A stretch of DNA of 64,000 nucleotides from Bifidobacterium tibiigranuli (GCF_009371885.1 NZ_QLZA01000003.1:186001-250000), one strand, 5' to 3'; positions 19,774-28,965 are shown, counted from the stretch's first letter. Numbers and translations are program-made. Notes: generated by a model not told the origin, from the sequence alone.

Positions 19774-19868
19774 TGAGATAAGCTCGCTGCCGCCTCCCGA
19801 AAGCCGCGCGGCAACCGCCTCGGGCAGTTCCTCCGGGGGGGGAGCGAGGGGTAGGCAACGGTATTCAT
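19774..19868 (-). other. Out-of-frame N-terminus of the LuxR regulator with G8 tract
   Basis: From ATG 19868 the frame reads MNTVAYPSLPP and is then thrown off by the G-run at 19835-19842 (C8 on the coding strand), ending at a TGA. With nine G in place of eight the frame would continue PEELPEAVAARL, then SGGGSELISVTGLPGVGKTT and join the regulator. The tract is therefore either a sequencing indel or a slippage switch. Confidence 0.65.
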
Positions 19869-20030
19869 GCGGCTAGCCTATCAGCCAAAAGCACTATCCA
19901 TGTCAGATAGTCTTTGCAGTTTCTTTAGTAGCGTACGACAATCTGCCGTTCAATGGAATCACACAGGAACTACACGCACTGGCCGGGTCCCACGGCTCGC
20001 CCCACAGCAAGGTTTGAGAGAGGAATGATC

Positions 20031-20957
20031 ATGTCCAGCAACAGCACAGCACCGCACCAGGCACGCACGGCGATGATTATTGAGGACGATCCGGATATCG
20101 GCAGGCTTATCAGCGATATCTTCCAGCACACGGGTTTCACCACGCGCATCTACACCAACGGCGAGGACGCTATCGAGAGTCTGCAGCAGCGACCGGAGAG
20201 TCTCGCCATCGTAACGATCGACGTCATGCTGGGCAATGGCATCGATGGCTTCGAGACCATCCGCCGCGTCCGCGCGCTGAGCGATGCCTATATCATCATG
20301 ATGACCTCGCTGAGCGAAGAGAACGATGTCGTCGAGGGGCTCGCCGCCGGCGCGGATCAGTACATCCGCAAGCCATTCAGACCGCACGAGTTCAGGGCTT
20401 CGCTCAAAGCCTACCTGCGCAGAGCGGATCAGCCCGTATACCCCGACACTGGCTTCGAGCAAGCGATCGGCGGCCCCGTCACATCGTGGTCCATGCCGAA
20501 GCTTCGACCCGTGCCAAGGCTGCAGCCCGCGGCAAGCGCAGCCGCCGCAGCGACTCAGCTGCTGGAACGTGTGGACATTGGCGAGACGACCGATTCGGCC
20601 GCGTTCGACATGCAGGAATACGAAAGCTCATGGATTGAATACAATGGTCTGCGCCTCAACACGCTCAGCCGCGAGCTGCTGGTGAACAATGCGGAGGTGC
20701 AACTGACGAAAACCGAGTTCAACCTCATGACTCTGCTCCTGCAGAGCGGCAGCCGAGTGCGTTCGCGGGCGAATCTGGCCTTGGAGCTGCGGACAGGCAA
20801 GAAATTCGTGACCAATTATGTCGTCACCGATGCCGAATGCCGCTCGATCGAAGTGCATCTCGCGAATCTGCGCAAAAAGCTCGGCGAGAACACCGGCGGC
20901 AACCAATGGATTCGGACCGTGCGCGGCGTGGGCTACAAGCTCGCCAAGGAGATGTAG
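20031..20957 (+). CDS. OmpR-type response regulator with long interdomain linker
   Basis: The 308-residue protein starts after GAGAGAGG (an ATG six bases upstream is also possible). The receiver has the acidic pair IIEDDPD, the phospho-accepting Asp at about residue 64 (VTIDVMLGNG), Thr/Ser in MMTSLSEE and Lys in YIRKPF. An Ala-rich linker of about 70 residues follows. The C-terminal winged helix has LTKTEFNLMTLLLQ, SRANLALELR and the final WIRTVRGVGYKLAKEM, typical of OmpR/PhoB. It may pair with the kinase at 11353, since both sit at the borders of the GT2/GH6 locus and no other kinase is present. That pairing is inference. Confidence 0.9.
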   Translation: MSSNSTAPHQARTAMIIEDDPDIGRLISDIFQHTGFTTRIYTNGEDAIESLQQRPESLAIVTIDVMLGNGIDGFETIRRVRALSDAYIIMMTSLSEENDVVEGLAAGADQYIRKPFRPHEFRASLKAYLRRADQPVYPDTGFEQAIGGPVTSWSMPKLRPVPRLQPAASAAAAATQLLERVDIGETTDSAAFDMQEYESSWIEYNGLRLNTLSRELLVNNAEVQLTKTEFNLMTLLLQSGSRVRSRANLALELRTGKKFVTNYVVTDAECRSIEVHLANLRKKLGENTGGNQWIRTVRGVGYKLAKEM

Positions 20958-20963
20958 CCCCAT

Positions 20964-20992
20964 AAGGGGATACGCAAGTCGGGCGTGTCGCA
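20964..20992. repeat. Remnant of family A element
   Basis: GGGGATACGCAAGTCG runs straight into GGCGTGTCGCA. These are one inner flank and one outer arm of the family A element, with the middle deleted. It lies just after the response regulator gene. Confidence 0.55.
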
Positions 20993-21013
20993 CGGGGAGC
21001 CATACCGGGATGC

Positions 21014-21060
21014 AAAAACCGCCGTTCGTTGACCTTTATGGTCAACGAACGGCGGTTTTC
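21014..21060. terminator. Strong bidirectional terminator
   Basis: A perfect 20-bp stem (starts AAAACCGCCGTTCGTTGACC at 21015) closes on the loop TTTAT. A-rich and T-rich ends lie on the two sides, so it works for both the response regulator gene and ilvC, which converge here. Confidence 0.92.
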
Positions 21061-21223
21061 ATGAGTTAAGAGTGACGCTCAATCACTCGGTACTCTTGTG
21101 CGAGACCGAATCCGTAGGTCTCACGCGATGGCCCGCTTGTCATAGCTTCGCCTGCGGCTCAGCTCCTCGCAGCCTTAGCGGCTGCTCGGCCTCGGCTACT
21201 GACAACGCACTGCGTTGTCTGCT

Positions 21224-22279
21224 TCACGCCTCGGACTGCGCGCGGACGATCTTGCCAGTGAAGGACTGGTTCTCGTCGGCGTCAGCGGCTTCGCCCTTGT
21301 TCCAGGAGAACATGCCACGCAGCTTCGGGCCGACCTCTTCGATTTTCTCGTGGGAGAACTTCTCCTGCAGCTCCTTGAACTTCGGCGCGCCGGCATCCTG
21401 ATCGTCGATGAACTCCTTGGCGAAGGAGCCGTCCTGGATGCGACCAAGCTGGTACTCCATGCGCTTCTTGGTGGAGTCGTCGACGACCTGCGAGATGAAG
21501 TCGCCGTACTGCGCGGTGTCGGAGCAGCTCCAACGAGCCTTGTTCAGGCCGCCTTCGTTCATGAGGTCAACGAGCATCTTGAGCTCGTGGCACACTTCGA
21601 AGTAGGCGATCTCCGGCTGGTAGCCAGCCTCGGTGAGCACCTCGAAGCCGCACTCGACCAGGTGGTTGACGCCACCCATGAGGACGTCCTGCTCGCCGAA
21701 GAGATCGGTCTCGGTTTCTTCCTTGAAGGTGGTCTTGATGGCGCCTGCACGCAGCGCGCCCAGAGCCTTGGCGTAGGCCAGAGTGATGGCCCAGCCGTCA
21801 CCGCGAGGATCCTGTTCGACAGCCACCACGACCGGCACGCCGCGGCCTGCGGCGTACTCGCGGCGCACGATGTGGCCCGGGCCTTTGGGAGCGACCATGA
21901 AGACCGGGTGATCGGCGGACGGCTTGATGTAGCCGTAATGAATATTGAAGCCGTGGGCGAAGGCGATTGCGGCGCCCGGCTTGATGTTGGGCTCGATGTC
22001 GTTGGCCCAGATGGTGCGCTGGAACTGATCGGGCGCCAAAATCATGATGACGTCCGCCTCGGCGGAAGCCTCCGGCACGCTCTTGACCTCAAGACCCTGC
22101 TCCTTGGCGAATTCCACGGACTTGGAGGTGGGGCGCAGGCCGACGACGACATCGACACCGGAATCGCGCAGGTTCAGCGCGTGAGCGTGACCTTGCGAGC
22201 CGTAGCCGATGATCGCAACCTTCTTGCCCGCGAGGACAGAGAGATCGCCATCGTCTTCGTACCAGATTTGTGCTGCCAT
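21224..22279 (-). CDS. ilvC: Ketol-acid reductoisomerase (class I)
   Basis: The 351-residue protein has the NADPH-binding [31 protein letters not shown] with Arg/Ser for the 2'-phosphate, the [20 protein letters not shown] block, [16 protein letters not shown], and the catalytic acidic residues in [13 protein letters not shown] and [13 protein letters not shown]. The length fits class I. It carries out the second step of valine, leucine and isoleucine synthesis. AGGAG lies 10 bp before the ATG. It stands alone, downstream of a symporter gene on the same strand and near the branched-chain amino-acid importer. Confidence 0.96.
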   Translation of the reverse strand: MAAQIWYEDDGDLSVLAGKKVAIIGYGSQGHAHALNLRDSGVDVVVGLRPTSKSVEFAKEQGLEVKSVPEASAEADVIMILAPDQFQRTIWANDIEPNIKPGAAIAFAHGFNIHYGYIKPSADHPVFMVAPKGPGHIVRREYAAGRGVPVVVAVEQDPRGDGWAITLAYAKALGALRAGAIKTTFKEETETDLFGEQDVLMGGVNHLVECGFEVLTEAGYQPEIAYFEVCHELKMLVDLMNEGGLNKARWSCSDTAQYGDFISQVVDDSTKKRMEYQLGRIQDGSFAKEFIDDQDAGAPKFKELQEKFSHEKIEEVGPKLRGMFSWNKGEAADADENQSFTGKIVRAQSEA

Positions 22280-22492
22280 AATATATGCACTCCTTATTTG
22301 TGCTGTTGAAAATTCAGGTCATGTTGGCCCCCACACGGGGCCAGTCGCCGTTCAAGCGGCGTATGCAATCGGATTTTGTCCTACTAACCGTTGCCCATCA
22401 TACTCGAAACCCCGACGGCGCTGTGCCGCCATGTCGTTTCGAGCGCGATGCCATCGTAGGACGCACGATCCGTACATTGCCGCATGAAACGC

Positions 22493-23893
22493 TTACTTGG
22501 TGAAATCAGCGTCTTTGGTCTCGCGGCAGGTCGCCACCGCCACCAGGCAGCACAGCGCCATAATGGCGAGATACAGCCCGACGGAGCGCACGCCCCAGTT
22601 GTGCGAGAGCCAGGTGGCGATGGTCGGCACGAAGGCCGCGCCGGCGATGGCCGCGAGGTTATAGCCCAGCCCGGAGCCGGAATATCGCACATTCGCATCG
22701 AACAGCTCCGGCAGGAACGCGCCGATCGGTCCGAAAGCGATGCCCATCAGGGCGAAGCCGACGCACAGGAACACCATCACCTGCACGAAATCGCGCCGCC
22801 CCTCACCCATCAGCAGATACGGGAACACCAGCGAGAACACCACGAGCGCGCACGAGGAGAACACCAGCACGCGGCGACGTCCGACCCTGTCGGCATACAG
22901 GCAGGAGAGCATGATGAACACGGCGAACACGCAGATCGCGACCATAAGCATGAGCAGATACTCCTGGTTGGTGAAGCCGAGCCCGCCACCGCCCTGCGCC
23001 ACGCTTTTCGTGCCCCAGGCGAGCGACCATGTGGCCAGCGTGTAGAACAGCGTGTAGGTGACGGCCACGACGAACGTCGCTTGGAGCACCTGCTTCCAAT
23101 GCTTGGTGAGCACGGTGGTGAGCGGTGCCTTGACCACGCGGTGCTCCCGCTGGGCGATGCGGAAGATCGGCGTCTCCTCCATGCGCACGCGCACGATGAG
23201 GCCGACAATCACCAGCACCGATGAGAGCAGGAAGGGCACGCGCCAGCCCCAGGCGAGCATCGCCGCGGAGTTGGTGGTCGCCTCCAGCACGAAGTACGTG
23301 CCGTTCGACAGAAAGAACCCGATCGGAGCGCCCAGCTCGGGGAAGGAGCCGTAGAGAGCGCGCTTGCTGTCAGGCGCGTTCTCCGTGGCGACCAGCGCCG
23401 CGCCGGACCATTCGCCGCCCAATCCGATGCCTTGCACGAAGCGGCACAGACACAGCACGGCGACTGCGGCCACGCCCCACTGCGCGTATGTCGGCAGGCA
23501 GCCGATCAGGAATGTGGCCAGGCCCATAGTGAACAGCGAGACCACGAGCGTGGTCTTGCGGCCAAGCCTGTCGCCGAAATGCCCGAACACCAGCGAGCCC
23601 AACGGTCTCGCGATGAAGGCGATGGCGAAGGTGAGCAGGCTCATGAGCAGGGCCACGGTGGGATTGGTCTTCTGCGAGAAGAACAGCTTGGGGAAGTAAT
23701 TCGCCGCCGCCGTCCCATAGGCGTAGAAATCATAGAATTCGATGGCGGTGCCGACCATAGAGGCCGCGATGACGGTTCTCACCGAGTCCCGGGCCATAGT
23801 GCCGAGTTTTGCGGCGGTCGTAGGCTCGTGCTGCCCTGCTGATGTGGACTGCCCTGCCGGCCTGCTGCCTGCCGTGACATGTGCTGTAGTCAT
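22493..23893 (-). CDS. MFS transporter, metabolite:H+ symporter (MHS) type
   Basis: The protein of about 466 residues has twelve predicted helices. It starts at ATG 23893 behind AGGAGAG; a longer open frame to 24061 covers a terminator-like hairpin and is unlikely to be translated. Family signs are VIAASMVGTAIEFYDFYAYG, ARPLGSLVFGHFGDRLGRKT and RFVQGIGLGGEWSGAALVAT. The family moves organic acids or osmolytes with protons; the substrate cannot be named. Upstream of the start, on the same strand, is an intrinsic terminator, so expression may be attenuated. ilvC follows after about 210 bp. Confidence 0.9.
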   Translation of the reverse strand: MTTAHVTAGSRPAGQSTSAGQHEPTTAAKLGTMARDSVRTVIAASMVGTAIEFYDFYAYGTAAANYFPKLFFSQKTNPTVALLMSLLTFAIAFIARPLGSLVFGHFGDRLGRKTTLVVSLFTMGLATFLIGCLPTYAQWGVAAVAVLCLCRFVQGIGLGGEWSGAALVATENAPDSKRALYGSFPELGAPIGFFLSNGTYFVLEATTNSAAMLAWGWRVPFLLSSVLVIVGLIVRVRMEETPIFRIAQREHRVVKAPLTTVLTKHWKQVLQATFVVAVTYTLFYTLATWSLAWGTKSVAQGGGGLGFTNQEYLLMLMVAICVFAVFIMLSCLYADRVGRRRVLVFSSCALVVFSLVFPYLLMGEGRRDFVQVMVFLCVGFALMGIAFGPIGAFLPELFDANVRYSGSGLGYNLAAIAGAAFVPTIATWLSHNWGVRSVGLYLAIMALCCLVAVATCRETKDADFTK

Positions 23894-24024
23894 TTGCGAT
23901 ATCTCTCCTGAAGCGCTGCGCGGCGCACCGAGACTGTTCTCGGCAGCGGCTGCGCGGCGACCACGTATGCGTGCTGCGTACTGCTTGCTTCCGGCTTCTT
24001 TGGAGCGTTGACCTTGTGAGGCGC

Positions 24025-24056
24025 AACAAAAAAGCCCCGCAACTCGTGCAGGGCTT
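24025..24056 (-). terminator. Terminator/attenuator in the 5' leader of the MFS gene
   Basis: On the minus strand AGCCCTGCA pairs with TGCGGGGCT around CGAGT, followed by TTTTTTGTT. It lies about 130 bp before the MFS start, on its sense strand, so transcripts from further upstream would stop here unless an antiterminator forms. Confidence 0.75.
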
Positions 24057-24185
24057 GTCACATGATGTGCGATATCGCGGCCCTGCCTTCATTGACGGGG
24101 CCGAAACGAATGTCGAATCAATCCGCCAACGAAGACGGAATAATAATTCGTGCAGAGGCACTGTGTTCAGAAGTAACGTGTGCAA

Positions 24186-24650
24186 CTGGGGCGCATAACG
24201 TCATATTCATGGTCATCGTGGCGGACCTCCTCTCATCGTCGTACGGTTCTTGGCGGGCTGTTTGCCCGACTGGTTGTTAAGATAGGCCCGGCAGGCTGAA
24301 ACCACATCCGGGCGTCCACATAATGGACACTTCCGGCGTGTCGGCGTGCTTCCACTGCGGAGTTTCAGATGACGATGATCCGGCCGCCCTGGATGATCCG
24401 GCCGCCATGAGAGCGCCGGCCGGACTGGCCGGCGCGACTCGAATCACCTGCTGTACACGGCTTCATAGCGGCGACCGCCGAAATGCATAATCATGCATGC
24501 AGCCGGCCGCTGGCCAAGACACGGCCAGATATGCGCTGCGCCCGCAGGCCTTATGGCACTGCGGGCGCAACCCGGTTTGCTGGCGGCTGCCTGCGCCGGT
24601 CATCGCAACTGCATTGCGGCGACCACCGTCAGTTCAGCTGGTTAGCTGGC
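24186..24650. other. Intergenic region after livJ with direct repeat and hairpin
   Basis: No gene is supported. A direct repeat GATGATCCGGCCGCC occurs twice near 24373-24410. A hairpin with arms TGCGCCCGCAG (24537-24547) and its complement (24559-24569) lies some 80 bp after livJ and may end its transcript. Confidence 0.5.
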
Positions 24651-25913
24651 TCAGCTCTTCGGTACAGCGCCCTCCTGAGAGTGGTCATACACCGGCTTGT
24701 TGTCCGCACTGAACTTGTAGACGCCGATGCTGGCCTTGCTCGGGTCGCCATTGCTGTTGAACGGGCCGATGCCGGCCTGCCCCACGTAATGGATCTCCTT
24801 CTTCTCCTTGAGCAGCGCGAGGCAGTCCTTGTAGGTCTTGCACTCGGTGCCGCCCTTCGCGCCGGAGACCGCCGCGAGGTTCTTCTGCACGGTCACGCCG
24901 TCCACGGCGCCGCCCTTCTGGGCTGCGAGCGCGGCGAGAATCGAGCCGTCATAGGTCTCGGCGGAGTAGGTGAAGTCCGACAGCCCGGGCTGGATGGCCT
25001 TGAGCTTGGCCTGGAAGGCATCGCTCGGATGAGCGCCAGGAATCGTGCCGGTGGCACCCGTGATCAGGCCCGGGGTGAAGTCCTTGGAGTAGTCGGCCGT
25101 GTTGCCATCAGTCATGTACATCTTGGTCTTCGTATCCAAGCCCTGGCTGGACATCTCCTTGACCAGCTGCTTGGTCTGGTCGAAGGCGATCACCAGCGTG
25201 GCATCGGGGTTCGTGGCCTTGATGGTGCTGACCAGCGGCGCGAAGTTGGTCTCAGTCGGGTCGAAGGTGTCCTTCTCGCCGTAGACGACCTGCACGCCCG
25301 CAGCCTCGGCGGTCTTGACCACGACATCGCGAAGGTTGGTGCCGTACTCATCGTTGAACACCGCGATGGCCAGCTTGCGCACGCCATCCTGGGCAATCAC
25401 GTTGCCGAGCACTGCGCCCTGCACGGAATCCGGCGGCACGGTGCGGAAGAAGTACGGGCTGACACCGGAGAGCGCCGGCGAGGTCGCGCCCATCGAAATC
25501 TGCGGAACCTTGGCCTCGCTGATCGACTTGTAGACGTTCTTCACCACGGAGCTGGAAGCCGGGCCCATAATCACCGAAGGATTCTTGGAGAGCACCGACT
25601 GTGCGCCGGAGGTGTTCTGATCGGCGTGGTCGGCATCGGAGACGTCGGCGGTCGCCGTCGTGATCGGCTTGCCCAGCACGCCGCCAGCGGCGTTGATGTC
25701 CTTGGTGGCCAGCTTGAACGCCGAGGTCTCGGCGGGTCCCAGGTAGGCCAGCGAGCCGGTCTCCGGGAACAGCGCGCCCAGCACGAAGGCGCCGGACGAC
25801 GAGCTGGAGCTGGAACCGGATGACGACGAGCCGCAGCCAGCCAGGGCCATAAGCGCAGCAGCCACCGCGGCCGTCGCGATAAGCGGCAACTTCTTGTAAC
25901 GGACATTATTCAT
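24651..25913 (-). CDS. livJ: Branched-chain amino-acid ABC transporter, substrate-binding lipoprotein
   Basis: The protein of about 420 residues has a lipobox (ALMALAGC, Cys at about residue 26) followed by a Ser-rich linker. The Leu/Ile/Val-binding fold starts VLGALFPETGSLAYLGPAET and continues KLATKDINAAGGVLGKPITT and the later VFNDEYGTNLRDVVVKTAEA. It captures the ligand outside the membrane for LivHM. It is the last gene of the cluster, separated from livF by about 300 bp with a long hairpin, so it may be expressed separately. Specificity for Leu/Ile/Val is from family membership; related proteins bind other amino acids. Confidence 0.92.
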   Translation of the reverse strand: MNNVRYKKLPLIATAAVAAALMALAGCGSSSSGSSSSSSSGAFVLGALFPETGSLAYLGPAETSAFKLATKDINAAGGVLGKPITTATADVSDADHADQNTSGAQSVLSKNPSVIMGPASSSVVKNVYKSISEAKVPQISMGATSPALSGVSPYFFRTVPPDSVQGAVLGNVIAQDGVRKLAIAVFNDEYGTNLRDVVVKTAEAAGVQVVYGEKDTFDPTETNFAPLVSTIKATNPDATLVIAFDQTKQLVKEMSSQGLDTKTKMYMTDGNTADYSKDFTPGLITGATGTIPGAHPSDAFQAKLKAIQPGLSDFTYSAETYDGSILAALAAQKGGAVDGVTVQKNLAAVSGAKGGTECKTYKDCLALLKEKKEIHYVGQAGIGPFNSNGDPSKASIGVYKFSADNKPVYDHSQEGAVPKS

Positions 25914-26128
25914 CAGCAATCACCCTATCTTTTCTCTTCAGGCCCGCGTCCGCGGGCGATGGTTCGGGAACGGCAGCGCATACGGCCGCCGGTCTTGGTG
26001 ATGAATGTAAGCGGGCGATGCAACGAGGGCGTGTGCCGAATGTTTCCACCCAGTGATGCTGGTAAACTGCCCGAAACATTGCCGACACATGGATGCGTCA
26101 GCGGTATAGGAACACAGCAACTTACGAA

Positions 26129-26174
26129 ACGGCCAAGCGGCCCGGCGGGCAATCCCGTCGGGCCGCTTGGCCGT
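26129..26174. terminator. Long hairpin between livF and livJ
   Basis: 21-bp arms, one mismatch, around the loop CAAT; the left arm starts ACGGCCAAGCGGCCCG. It lies just after livF and before livJ. Only TTT follows on the minus strand, so it could be a weak terminator or an RNA-stabilising stem. Confidence 0.65.
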
Positions 26175-26209
26175 AGCCAATAAGGCAATATCGTCGCCCA
26201 ATTGCGCTC

Positions 26210-27004
26210 TCAGCGCCCTTCTTCTTCGACTTCCTCTTCGAGGTTGCCCAGATAGAGCGAGATCACCTTGGGGTCGTTGAGCAGGTCGCGGCCCCGGCCC
26301 GAGTAGGCGTTGCGGCCCTGGTCGAGCACGTAGCCGCGGTCGCAGATCTGCAGGCAGCGCGAGGCGTTCTGCTCGACGATGATGACGGAGACGCCGGCCT
26401 TGTTGACCTCGCGCACGCGGATGAAGGTCTCGTCCTGCAGCATCGGCGACAGGCCTGCCGAAGGCTCGTCAAGCAGCAGCACGGAAGGCTTCATCATCAG
26501 CGCCCGGCCCATGGCCACCATCTGGCGTTCGCCGCCGGAGAGCGAGCCAGCGAGCTGGTCCTTGCGTTCGGCGAGCTTGGGGAAGATCGAGCAGACGTAG
26601 TCGAAGCGCTCAGCGAACAGTTTCGGGGCCTGGAAGGCGCCCATATGCATGTTCTCGGCGATGGTGAGCGAGGGGAAGACGTTCTCGGTCTGCGGCACGA
26701 AGCCCACGCCGCGGGCCACGAGCTTGTCGGCGCGCATATTGGTGATCTTCTCGCCACGCAGCATCAGCTCGCCCGACGATACGTGCACCAGGCCGAAGAG
26801 CGACTTGAGCAGCGTGGACTTGCCGGCACCGTTGGGGCCGATGATGCCGACGATCTCGCCGTCGTGCAGGGTCAGCGATGCGCCGTCGAGGATGTTGACC
26901 CCGGGCAGATAGCCGGCCACCAAGTCGATGGCGTCCATAAGCGGCTCGCCCTCAGGTTCGCCGACGTGGATTTCGGCGCGGGATACTACTGCTGTCTCGC
27001 TCAT
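26210..27004 (-). CDS. livF: Branched-chain amino-acid ABC transporter ATP-binding protein
   Basis: The 264-residue ATPase has Walker A GIIGPNGAGKSTLLKSLFGL, signature GSLSGGERQMVAMGRALMMK, Walker B SVLLLDEPSAGLSP and the LivF-like H-loop region VIIVEQNASRCLQICDRGYV. It starts at 27004, where it overlaps the livG stop by four bases (ATGA). It ends in an acidic tail (LEEEVEEEGR). It pairs with LivG to power the permease. A longer open frame extends upstream but is only the overlap into livG. Confidence 0.94.
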   Translation of the reverse strand: MSETAVVSRAEIHVGEPEGEPLMDAIDLVAGYLPGVNILDGASLTLHDGEIVGIIGPNGAGKSTLLKSLFGLVHVSSGELMLRGEKITNMRADKLVARGVGFVPQTENVFPSLTIAENMHMGAFQAPKLFAERFDYVCSIFPKLAERKDQLAGSLSGGERQMVAMGRALMMKPSVLLLDEPSAGLSPMLQDETFIRVREVNKAGVSVIIVEQNASRCLQICDRGYVLDQGRNAYSGRGRDLLNDPKVISLYLGNLEEEVEEEGR

Positions 27005-27987
27005 AGTTCGGCTCCTTCCGCCTGCGTAGCTGCCGGAGGCTGCTCCACCTCTTCGATATCCTCGATATCGCCCAGATCGATGTTGGCACGCGCGCCCAAG
27101 TAGGCGTCGACCACGGCCTGATCGTTCATCACGCTCTTCGGCTGGCCTTCCGCCACGATCTTGCCCTCGGCCATAACCGTGACCCAATCAGCGATATGGC
27201 GCACCATATTCATATCGTGCTCGACGAACAGCACCGTGGTGCCATCTTCGCGCAGCGACATGATGCAGTCGAGCAGCGACTGCTTGAGCGCCGGATTGAC
27301 GCCGGCCATCGGCTCGTCGAGCATGACCAGCTGCGGGTCACGCATAAGCGCCCGGGCCATTTCCAGGAGCTTGCGCTGCCCGCCAGAAAGCGAGCCGGCG
27401 AAATCGTCCTTCTTCTTGATGAGCAGGAAGCGTTCGAGCAGCGATTCGGCCTTCTCGATGTTCTGCTTCTCGTATTTGCGCCACCGCACCGGGAACAGCG
27501 AGGTAAGCATGCCCTCGCCCGGCTGCACCGGAGCGCCGAGCAGCATGTTGTCGAGCACGGTGAGCCGGCTCATGACCTTGGTCAGCTGGAAGGTGCGGAC
27601 CATGCCCATACGGGCCACCTTCTCCGGCGAAACCGAGGAGAGCGGATGCCCGTCGAACTGCCAGGTGCCCGAATTCGGCGTGTCGAAGCCGGTCATGAGG
27701 TTGAAGAAAGTGGTCTTGCCCGCGCCGTTCGGCCCGATCAACGCCGTGATGCCGTGGCGCTCGATTTCGAAATGCTGCACGTCGACGGCGGTGACCCCCC
27801 CGAACTTGCGGGTGACGGAGTCGGCCACCAGAATCGGATCCGGCTTGGGCACGCCCGGCGTGTTGTCGACGAATGCAAGGTCCTTTTCCACCTTGTCGCC
27901 GAAGGCCGTGGAGATAAGCTCCTCGCCTTCCGGCGCCTTCGTCGCCCACTTGGCCAGATCGTGGAACGGAATGTTTTGCTCAGCCAT
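27001..27987 (-). CDS. livG: Branched-chain amino-acid ABC transporter ATP-binding protein
   Basis: The 328-residue ATPase has a leader of about 50 residues before the core, then ALIGPNGAGKTTFFNLMTGF, SGSLSGGQRKLLEMARALM preceded by KKDDFA, LVMLDEPMAGVNP and TVLFVEHDMNMVRHIADWVT, plus the LivG-type C-terminal helix. It ends in an acidic, Pro-rich tail. Usual LivG length is about 255, so both ends are extended. It overlaps livM by eight bases and livF by four, indicating coupled translation. Confidence 0.94.
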   Translation of the reverse strand: MAEQNIPFHDLAKWATKAPEGEELISTAFGDKVEKDLAFVDNTPGVPKPDPILVADSVTRKFGGVTAVDVQHFEIERHGITALIGPNGAGKTTFFNLMTGFDTPNSGTWQFDGHPLSSVSPEKVARMGMVRTFQLTKVMSRLTVLDNMLLGAPVQPGEGMLTSLFPVRWRKYEKQNIEKAESLLERFLLIKKKDDFAGSLSGGQRKLLEMARALMRDPQLVMLDEPMAGVNPALKQSLLDCIMSLREDGTTVLFVEHDMNMVRHIADWVTVMAEGKIVAEGQPKSVMNDQAVVDAYLGARANIDLGDIEDIEEVEQPPAATQAEGAEL

Positions 27988-28963
27988 GGAACGCCAGCTC
28001 CCTTCGGTCGCCCATCAATCCTTGCGGTCTGAAAATCACCAGGCACATCAGCGCGATGCCCATGATCACCCAGCCCAGCGCCTCGACCTGATTGGAGGAG
28101 ATGATGGTGTCGGGAATCGTGTCGCGCATCAGCTCCTTGATGAAGGTCAGGCTCACCCACAGCAGGCACGAGCCTAGGATAGGCCCAAGCACCGTGGCCG
28201 CGCCGCCCATGAGCAGAATCGTCCAAGTGTAGAACGTGACCTGGCGGCCCAGCGAATCAGGCTGCACCGACCTCGGCAGCACGAAGAGGATGCCTGCGAG
28301 CGCGCCGAACGCGCCACCGAGGAAGAGCGATTGCAGCTTGAAGCGCGTGACCGGCTTGCCCAGCGAGCGCACCGCGTTCTCGTCCTCGCGGATGCCCTTG
28401 AGCACACGGCCCCACGGCGATTTGAACCAGCGCCAGGTCAGCAGCGCGGCGATGAGCACCAGCGCCCACCCGACGAGACGAATCCACCAGGAATCAGCGA
28501 CATTATTTGAATACGTCCACAGCAGGAAGGTCGACCGGCCCGAGGGGAAGGGCGAAGCGCCCTCGAACTGCGTGGTGAAGTTCTGCGGCGAGATGCCGCC
28601 CGAGCCGCCGGTGATTTTGGTCATCGAGGTCGATCTGCCGACGATGCGCACAATCTCGGCGGCGGCCAGCGTCACCATCGAGAGGTAGTCGGGCCCGAGC
28701 CGCAGCGTCGGTATGCCCAGCAGCAGCGCGTAGATGCCTGCCAGCAGCAGCGCCATGCACACCGAGGCGAACAGGTTCCAGCCCATCGACTGGCTGATGG
28801 CGAAGCCGTAGGCGCCCAGCAGCATGAAGCCCGCCTGGCCCATGTTGAACATGCCGGTCATGCCGAAGTGGATATTGAGTCCGATGGCGGCCAAGGCGTA
28901 TGCCGCCGTGGTCGGGGCGATTAGTTCGCCCAGTGAATTGGATATCAGGTTCATGAAATCCAT
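27980..28963 (-). CDS. livM: Branched-chain amino-acid ABC transporter permease
   Basis: The permease has about 327 residues, from ATG 28963. It shows the LivM pattern: NIHFGMTGMFNMGQAGFMLL, TLRLGPDYLSMVTLAAAEIV and the coupling motif SPWGRVLKGIREDENAVRSL, in eight or more helices. It begins two bases after livH ends. A longer frame upstream (to 29266) runs inside livH and is not used. It forms the membrane channel with LivH. Confidence 0.93.
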   Translation of the reverse strand: MDFMNLISNSLGELIAPTTAAYALAAIGLNIHFGMTGMFNMGQAGFMLLGAYGFAISQSMGWNLFASVCMALLLAGIYALLLGIPTLRLGPDYLSMVTLAAAEIVRIVGRSTSMTKITGGSGGISPQNFTTQFEGASPFPSGRSTFLLWTYSNNVADSWWIRLVGWALVLIAALLTWRWFKSPWGRVLKGIREDENAVRSLGKPVTRFKLQSLFLGGAFGALAGILFVLPRSVQPDSLGRQVTFYTWTILLMGGAATVLGPILGSCLLWVSLTFIKELMRDTIPDTIISSNQVEALGWVIMGIALMCLVIFRPQGLMGDRRELAFHG

Positions 28964-28965
28964 GA

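Noticed and set aside
21215..22309. 364-codon open frame antisense to ilvC
   Set aside because: Shadow of ilvC, with no independent features.
24483..25823. 446-codon open frame antisense to livJ
   Set aside because: Shadow of a clear lipoprotein gene on the other strand.
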